Assembly: GCA_016781705.1 (NCBI GenBank)
Contig: JADDPV010000279.1
Coordinates: 1-17,808 of the forward strand
Direction of reading: 5' to 3'
Origin: Rubrobacter sp.
Lineage (GTDB): Bacteria; Actinomycetota; Rubrobacteria; Rubrobacterales; Rubrobacteraceae
DNA length: 17,808 nucleotides
The translations under genes and the position numbers were made by a program. Shown here in pieces: positions 14,558 to 17,808 of the stretch. Every line of letters starts with the position of its first letter. Positions within the stretch are counted from its first letter, which is position 1. Under the pieces are notes generated by a model, which did not search any database, had not been told where the DNA came from, and was given only the letters and a program-made list of their open reading frames with translations.

Positions 14558-15454
14558 TCATCCGGGCATCGGCACGAAGTCGCCGACCTTGTACACCTGT
14601 CCCGGCAGCTCTTTTCCTAGCTGCCCGGAGAACCACTCGGCGACCTCGATGAGCGCCGCGAGGTCTATCCCCGTCTCGTGCCCCATCCCGTGTAGCAGGT
14701 ACACGAGGTCCTCCGTGGCGATGTTCCCCGTCGCCCGCGGCGCGAACGGGCAGCCGCCCGTCCCGGCGATAGAGGCGTCCAGGACCGTCGCCCCCGCCGC
14801 CACGGCCGCCACGGCGTTCGCTATACCGGTGTTGCGCGTGTCGTGGAAGTGGCAGCCGACCGTGACGCCATGCCCCAGCACCCCCGCGACCAGCTCCTCG
14901 ACCTGGCTCGGGACGCCGACGCCTATCGTATCGGCGAGCACGATCTCGTCCGGCGCGCTCTCCGCCACTTTCCCGGCGAGATCCAAAACAACTTTCGGCT
15001 CGACGCGCCCCTCGAACGGGCAGCCGAACGCGACGATGAGCGTCACCGACACCCGAACCCCGTCGAGGCGAGCCCGCTCCACGAGCCTGCCGGCCAGAGC
15101 CGTCCCTTGCGCGACGGTCGTGTTCTGGTTGCGCTTCGCGAACGTTTCCGTCACCGGGAAAGCGTAGCGCACCTCGTCCACCCCGGCCTCCACGGCCCGT
15201 TCGTATCCCCTCTCATTCAGGACGAGGCCCGCGTAGGTCGTGTCGGGCCCGCGCTTCAACCCCGCCATGACCTCCTCGGCGCCGGCCATCTGCGGCACGA
15301 GCCTCGGGTTCACGAAGCTCGCGGCCTCGACCCTCGGGACACCGGCCGCCGAGAGCCGGTCGCACAGCTCGGCCCGCACCTCAGGGGTGAGGATCTTGTC
15401 GTCGTTCTGCAGGCCGTCGCGGGGGCCCACGTCCACTATCTCAACGCGCGTCAC
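14558..15454 (-). CDS. HMG-CoA lyase family protein, copy 2, catalytic Cys present
   Basis: The 298-residue protein is a complete HMG-CoA lyase family enzyme: VGPRDGLQND at 9-18 (Arg12, Asp13), CHFHDTRNTG at 201-210 (metal ligands His202, His204), and GTGGCPFAP with the loop Cys235, followed by GNIATEDLVY. It should cleave HMG-CoA or a close relative into acetyl-CoA and a ketoacid. I start at GTG 15454 because the motif-bearing part begins directly there (V/M-TRVEIVDV), it overlaps the TGA of the CoA-transferase scrap by GTGA, and GGAAGAGGAG lies about 10 bases upstream; the longer frame to 15583 is arginine-rich noise. All recognisable partners around it (transferase, hydratase, symporter) are broken, so it may be a survivor in a decaying operon. 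A hairpin lies downstream at 14433-14463. Confidence 0.93.
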   Translation of the reverse strand: MTRVEIVDVGPRDGLQNDDKILTPEVRAELCDRLSAAGVPRVEAASFVNPRLVPQMAGAEEVMAGLKRGPDTTYAGLVLNERGYERAVEAGVDEVRYAFPVTETFAKRNQNTTVAQGTALAGRLVERARLDGVRVSVTLIVAFGCPFEGRVEPKVVLDLAGKVAESAPDEIVLADTIGVGVPSQVEELVAGVLGHGVTVGCHFHDTRNTGIANAVAAVAAGATVLDASIAGTGGCPFAPRATGNIATEDLVYLLHGMGHETGIDLAALIEVAEWFSGQLGKELPGQVYKVGDFVPMPG

Positions 15455-15531
15455 AAGATTCTCCTCTTCCACAGCCCGTTGCGCGCTTCTTCTTGCATCT
15501 CCAACAGCCCTCCGTATAGCTCGTCGTCGTG
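15451..15531 (-). pseudogene. C-terminal scrap of a second CoA-transferase
   Basis: Immediately upstream of lyase copy 2 and overlapping its start, the minus strand reads 26 codons, HDDELYGGLLEMQEEARNGL then WKRRIL and TGA. This matches the end of the intact transferase (QHNEEVYGGLLGL, then ending a few residues after ELERL). A TAG precedes it at 15534-15532 in the same frame, and the preceding gene's stop is at 15543, so nothing more of the transferase remains. The stop/start overlap with the lyase copies the arrangement at 8276, which supports the reading despite the short length. Confidence 0.72.
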
Positions 15532-15542
15532 CTATTGCTGAG

Positions 15543-15923
15543 TCAGGCCGGGTTCGTCCCCTCCTGCGCTTCCACGGCGGCACCTCCGGCCTCTTCGAGC
15601 GTCACGGCGGCGGTGCCCAATGCTCCGCCCTGGCTCTTTATGAAGCGGCGTTCGGAGGTGTAGACCGCGACCATCATCGCGAGCTCCAGCCTGTCGCGCT
15701 CGACGGGCAGGGTGCCAGCCTCCTCCTGCTTGAGGAGGTCCGTCCCCTTCGCGCCTAGAGAGGCTTCGAGCTCCCCGATCCTGCGCCGCATCTTCAGCCG
15801 TCCGCCGGGGGTAAGGCGCAGGTACGTCCTGTCCTCCGGTCCCCGGACCGGGTAGATCCAGGCGCTCCCCAGCCAGGATTGCACGATCTCCGTCTTCAAC
15901 TCCTCTTTGTTCTTGAGCTCCAT
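15543..15923 (-). CDS. hypothetical protein
   Basis: I do not recognise this 126-residue protein. It begins MELKNKEELKTEIVQSWLGS, has a segment YLRLTPGGRLKMRRRIGELE that looks like a strand and a basic helix (about 34-53), then two further helices (about 55-100), and an Ala/Glu/Gly-rich C-terminus. There is no membrane segment or known catalytic motif. The ATG at 15923 has only AGGGGC close upstream. A candidate promoter lies at 15994-15965 on the same strand, and the gene is divergent from 16023. Codon positions look GC-rich as in real genes here. It could be a small regulatory or structural protein, but nothing specific supports that. Confidence 0.68.
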   Translation of the reverse strand: MELKNKEELKTEIVQSWLGSAWIYPVRGPEDRTYLRLTPGGRLKMRRRIGELEASLGAKGTDLLKQEEAGTLPVERDRLELAMMVAVYTSERRFIKSQGGALGTAAVTLEEAGGAAVEAQEGTNPA

Positions 15924-15964
15924 GCCCCTGGACCACGCCCCTAGTTCGCCGCCGCGTCGCGACT

Positions 15965-15994
15965 AATTTACTACCCGGCCGCGCGAAACTCCAA
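15965..15994 (-). promoter_or_regulatory. candidate promoter of the 15543-15923 gene
   Basis: On the minus strand TTGGAG (15994-15989) and TAAATT (15970-15965) are 18 bases apart, placing a transcript start near 15958 and a leader of about 35 bases. Confidence 0.45.
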
Positions 15995-16022
15995 CTGCCC
16001 CGGCCGCGTATCATTCAGTACC

Positions 16023-16559
16023 ATGAGCCGCGCCCCGCGAACCGCTCCCTCGCTCGCTCCCTGGGAGCTCCTGCAAAGGGACCTCGCCGGCCGCTTCCGC
16101 GCCCGCGCGCGCGGCCTGCTCGGCGCGGAGTTCTCCCTCTTCGGGCCGGAGGGCGGGGAGGAGCTCGGCCGGTTGCGGATGCGCGGGGCATTGGGGGCCA
16201 CGTTCCGGGCGGGCGGGGCGGAGACGGAGATCGAGCGCGGCGGTCCCTTCGCGGCGCGTTACCGCATGAGCACCGGCGGCGCCCCCGTGCTCCTCGCCAG
16301 CCCTGCAGGCCCCGATGGAGGGTTGAGGGTCTTCTGCGGCGGCAAGACCTACGAGGCGCGATGGAGCGTCCTGCGCAACACCGCCACCGCCCACCTGCTA
16401 TCGGAGCTCGCCGGATCGAGCGACGAGATGGTGCGCCTGGAGGGCGGGCTCGCGGGGCGGAGCTACGAGGCGAGCCTCCCGGAGGAAGACGGAGGCGCCC
16501 TGGCGGTCGCGGTCTTCATGCTCTACCGCAGCGTGGCCCTGAGAAGGCAGGCGTTCTAG
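16023..16559 (+). CDS. hypothetical beta-rich protein, possibly leaderless
   Basis: I do not recognise this 178-residue protein with confidence. After a basic helical start (about 1-34) it shows repeated strand-like segments: FSLFGPEGGEELGRLRM (38-54), ATFRAGGAETEIERGG (59-74), RYRMSTGGAPVLLASP (79-94), GLRVFCGGKTYEARWSVLR (100-118) and later helices/strands to 178. The repeating strand pattern recalls the LURP-one/scramblase-like barrel fold, but this is only an impression. No signal peptide or membrane segment is visible. No ribosome site precedes ATG 16023, and TATCAT at 16009-16014 is placed so that transcription would start at or next to the ATG, so the transcript may be leaderless. It is divergent from the 15923 gene and followed by the DUF4870 gene on the same strand. 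Confidence 0.72.
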   Translation: MSRAPRTAPSLAPWELLQRDLAGRFRARARGLLGAEFSLFGPEGGEELGRLRMRGALGATFRAGGAETEIERGGPFAARYRMSTGGAPVLLASPAGPDGGLRVFCGGKTYEARWSVLRNTATAHLLSELAGSSDEMVRLEGGLAGRSYEASLPEEDGGALAVAVFMLYRSVALRRQAF

Positions 16560-16590
16560 GCCGGGAGGGAGGACGAGAACTGAGGAGGGC

Positions 16591-16619
16591 TTGCGGAGGG
16601 ACGGTGGAACGGGTAGTGT
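16591..16619 (+). promoter_or_regulatory. candidate promoter of the DUF4870 gene
   Basis: TTGCGG at 16591-16596 and TAGTGT at 16614-16619 are 17 bases apart. The expected start near 16626 leaves a leader of about 30 bases that contains the AAAGGAG ribosome site (16642-16648). Confidence 0.4.
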
Positions 16620-16655
16620 CGAACCAAACGGCGGCGTGAACAAAGGAGAGAGCGC

Positions 16656-17240
16656 ATGCAGGGTGACCCCAACTACGGCAGGCAAGAGGAGGAGTCCCGG
16701 CTGCGCCGGGTATCCATAGACAAAGACGACCCGTACGGCGGCGGAGGTAGCCCGTTCGGCGGCGCGGGCGGGTCCATGGGCACGATGGGGTCTTCGGGGA
16801 CGATGAGCGCGCAGGACGAGCGGACCTGGTCCATGCTCGCGCACCTGAGCGTGCTCGCGTGGTTCTTCCTGGGGCTGGTGAGCCTTTTTCTCCTCGTCAC
16901 CGTGGTTCTGATGCCCGCGGTTCCGCTGGTTCTCTGGCTTGTCTTCAAAGATAGATCCCCGAGGGTCGCGTTCCACGCCCTCCAGTCTTTCTGGTACCAG
17001 GCGGCGTGGACCGCTATCCTCGTGGTCGCGGTGATCCTAGCCTTTATCCTGATCCTGGTGTTGACGGTTGTGACCCTCGGCATCGGCGCGTTCTTGTTCT
17101 TCCTGATACCGCTGGTGTTGGTGCTCGGTCTCATCCCCCTCGCGCACCAGATCTACGCGGCCTACAAGGTCAACCAGGGCGTGGACTACCGTTACCCAAT
17201 CATTGCCGACATGGTGGACGGCGGTCGCAGGTTCGGTTAG
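16656..17240 (+). CDS. DUF4870 (Tic20-like) membrane protein
   Basis: The 194-residue protein has a soluble acidic/basic N-terminus (1-28), a Gly/Met/Ser-rich linker (about 29-50), and then a DUF4870 core. The core shows the usual marks: QDERTWSMLAHLS at 53-65, a hydrophobic pair to about 97 ending in VLWLVFKDRSPRVAFHALQS (the conserved basic-rich turn and FHALQ), two long hydrophobic segments at about 116-140 and 141-168, and the end YAAYKVNQGVDYRYPIIAD. Proteins of this family are small inner-membrane proteins of unknown role. ATG 16656 is supported by AAAGGAG 7 bases upstream. A strong terminator follows at 17267. The Gly-rich N-terminal linker is longer than in minimal family members. Confidence 0.9.
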   Translation: MQGDPNYGRQEEESRLRRVSIDKDDPYGGGGSPFGGAGGSMGTMGSSGTMSAQDERTWSMLAHLSVLAWFFLGLVSLFLLVTVVLMPAVPLVLWLVFKDRSPRVAFHALQSFWYQAAWTAILVVAVILAFILILVLTVVTLGIGAFLFFLIPLVLVLGLIPLAHQIYAAYKVNQGVDYRYPIIADMVDGGRRFG

Positions 17241-17266
17241 CAGAAAGAACGACGACGAAGAGTTCT

Positions 17267-17294
17267 CGGGGCCGGCGAATCCTCGCCGGCCCCG
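17267..17294. terminator. bidirectional terminator hairpin
   Basis: CGGGGCCGGCGA (17267-17278) and TCGCCGGCCCCG (17283-17294) form a perfect 12-pair GC-rich stem with an ATCC loop, followed on the plus strand by TCCGTTTA. It lies between convergent stops at 17240 and 17313 and can end transcription from both sides. Confidence 0.85.
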
Positions 17295-17312
17295 TCCGTT
17301 TACCCGCTGCGC

Positions 17313-17808
17313 TTAACCCGGGGAGACATCAGGGAGGACTTGCTGCGGGACCTGGGGTAGATCCTGGGGCGTGGCGTAGACGGTGACGATCGAGCCGGCG
17401 GGCACGGGGGTGCCGGGGGCGGGATCTGTGGCCCAGACCACCCCCGTGGGGGCGTACCCCTCGCGGTAGTCGTAGACGAACCTCGCCCGCAAGCCCTGGC
17501 TCCGCAGGATGTCTCTGGCGTAGTAGTCGAAGTACGAGTCCATGCTCGGGATGGTCACCAGCGCCTGCGCCTGCTGCGCGATGGTGACCTCCGAGACCGC
17601 CGCGGTGCCGTCTTCGGCAGTGAGCTGCTCCTCGGGGGCCTCCAGGGGCGTGCGCTCGACGGGCTCGGGCGGCGTCAGGGCCTCGTCGCCGGCTTGGCTG
17701 GCCTGCCCGAGCAGCGGCAGCCTGCCGAGGTCCACGTAGCCCAGAGCGCCCGCCGCCGTGCCGGCGCCCATGAGCAGGACCAGGGCGAGCGCGGAGGTGG
17801 CCGCGAGC
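17313..17808 (-). CDS. membrane-anchored PASTA-domain protein, N-terminus outside window
   Basis: The frame stays open to the window edge, so the true start is not seen; an internal ATG at 17771 is unlikely to be the start because it lies within a hydrophobic run (LAATSALALVLLMGAGTAAGALGY) that looks like a membrane anchor. After an acidic, Pro-rich linker (PPEPVERTPLEAPEEQL) and a helix, the C-terminus has one PASTA domain: ARDILRSQGLRARFVYDYRE, then VVWATDPAPGTPVPAGSIVTVYAT. PASTA domains bind peptidoglycan fragments or beta-lactam-like ligands and occur on Ser/Thr kinases and PBPs. Whether a kinase domain precedes the anchor cannot be seen here. The gene ends at TAA 17315-17313, facing the DUF4870 gene across the terminator. 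Confidence 0.85.
   Translation of the reverse strand, partial: LAATSALALVLLMGAGTAAGALGYVDLGRLPLLGQASQAGDEALTPPEPVERTPLEAPEEQLTAEDGTAAVSEVTIAQQAQALVTIPSMDSYFDYYARDILRSQGLRARFVYDYREGYAPTGVVWATDPAPGTPVPAGSIVTVYATPQDLPQVPQQVLPDVSPG

Overview
This is high-GC DNA, with GTG starts, AGGAGG-type ribosome sites, actinobacterial-style leaderless starts and DUF4870, LysM and PASTA proteins. Together these suggest an actinobacterial chromosome, plausibly a Rubrobacter-like lineage. That is inferred from style and gene content, because no rRNA or other marker gene is present. I saw no tRNA, rRNA, CRISPR array, insertion sequence or phage gene.

Layout. Positions 1-430 hold the first codons of a divergent minus-strand gene and a small LysM protein read from a good promoter with no leader. 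Positions 443-1790 hold a YfcG-type glutathione S-transferase and a coiled-coil protein, both minus. An approximately 515-base non-coding stretch follows, then a broken MntA/HepT toxin-antitoxin pair (2306-2934). Positions 3027-6850 carry an NAD(P)-dependent aldehyde dehydrogenase and an Aquifex-type aconitase. Directly behind the aconitase stop lies a diverged second copy of its last ~55 codons. A plus-strand hypothetical gene (6941-7333) is divergent from the aconitase.

From 7362 to 15531 almost everything reads on the minus strand and concerns CoA-thioester or amide catabolism. In reading direction from the high-coordinate end it runs: a 26-codon C-terminal scrap of a family III CoA-transferase; an intact HMG-CoA lyase family gene (copy 2); an enoyl-CoA hydratase pseudogene; an MFS symporter pseudogene; an N-terminal scrap of a CoA-transferase; a hydantoinase/dihydropyrimidinase with an isochorismatase-fold amidase; and an intact CoA-transferase coupled to a second HMG-CoA lyase family gene (copy 1). 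The CoA-transferase/lyase junction overlaps in both copies (1 nt and 4 nt), which suggests that a CoA-transferase-lyase-hydratase-transporter unit was duplicated and that one copy is decaying.

The last part (15543-17808) holds a divergent pair of unrecognised genes, a DUF4870 membrane protein with a strong terminator, and the C-terminal part of a membrane-anchored PASTA-domain protein that runs off the window.

The most notable points are: the usual catalytic Cys of HMG-CoA lyase is Ser in copy 1 but Cys in copy 2; a usual [4Fe-4S] ligand Cys of the aconitase is Ser299; the aconitase tail is duplicated behind its stop; a 30-bp perfect palindrome lies inside the GST gene; and there are several independent pseudogenes. 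I found no clear, wholly new multi-gene system. The best candidates for new biochemistry are the Ser-type lyase with its CoA-transferase and the hydantoinase/amidase pair.
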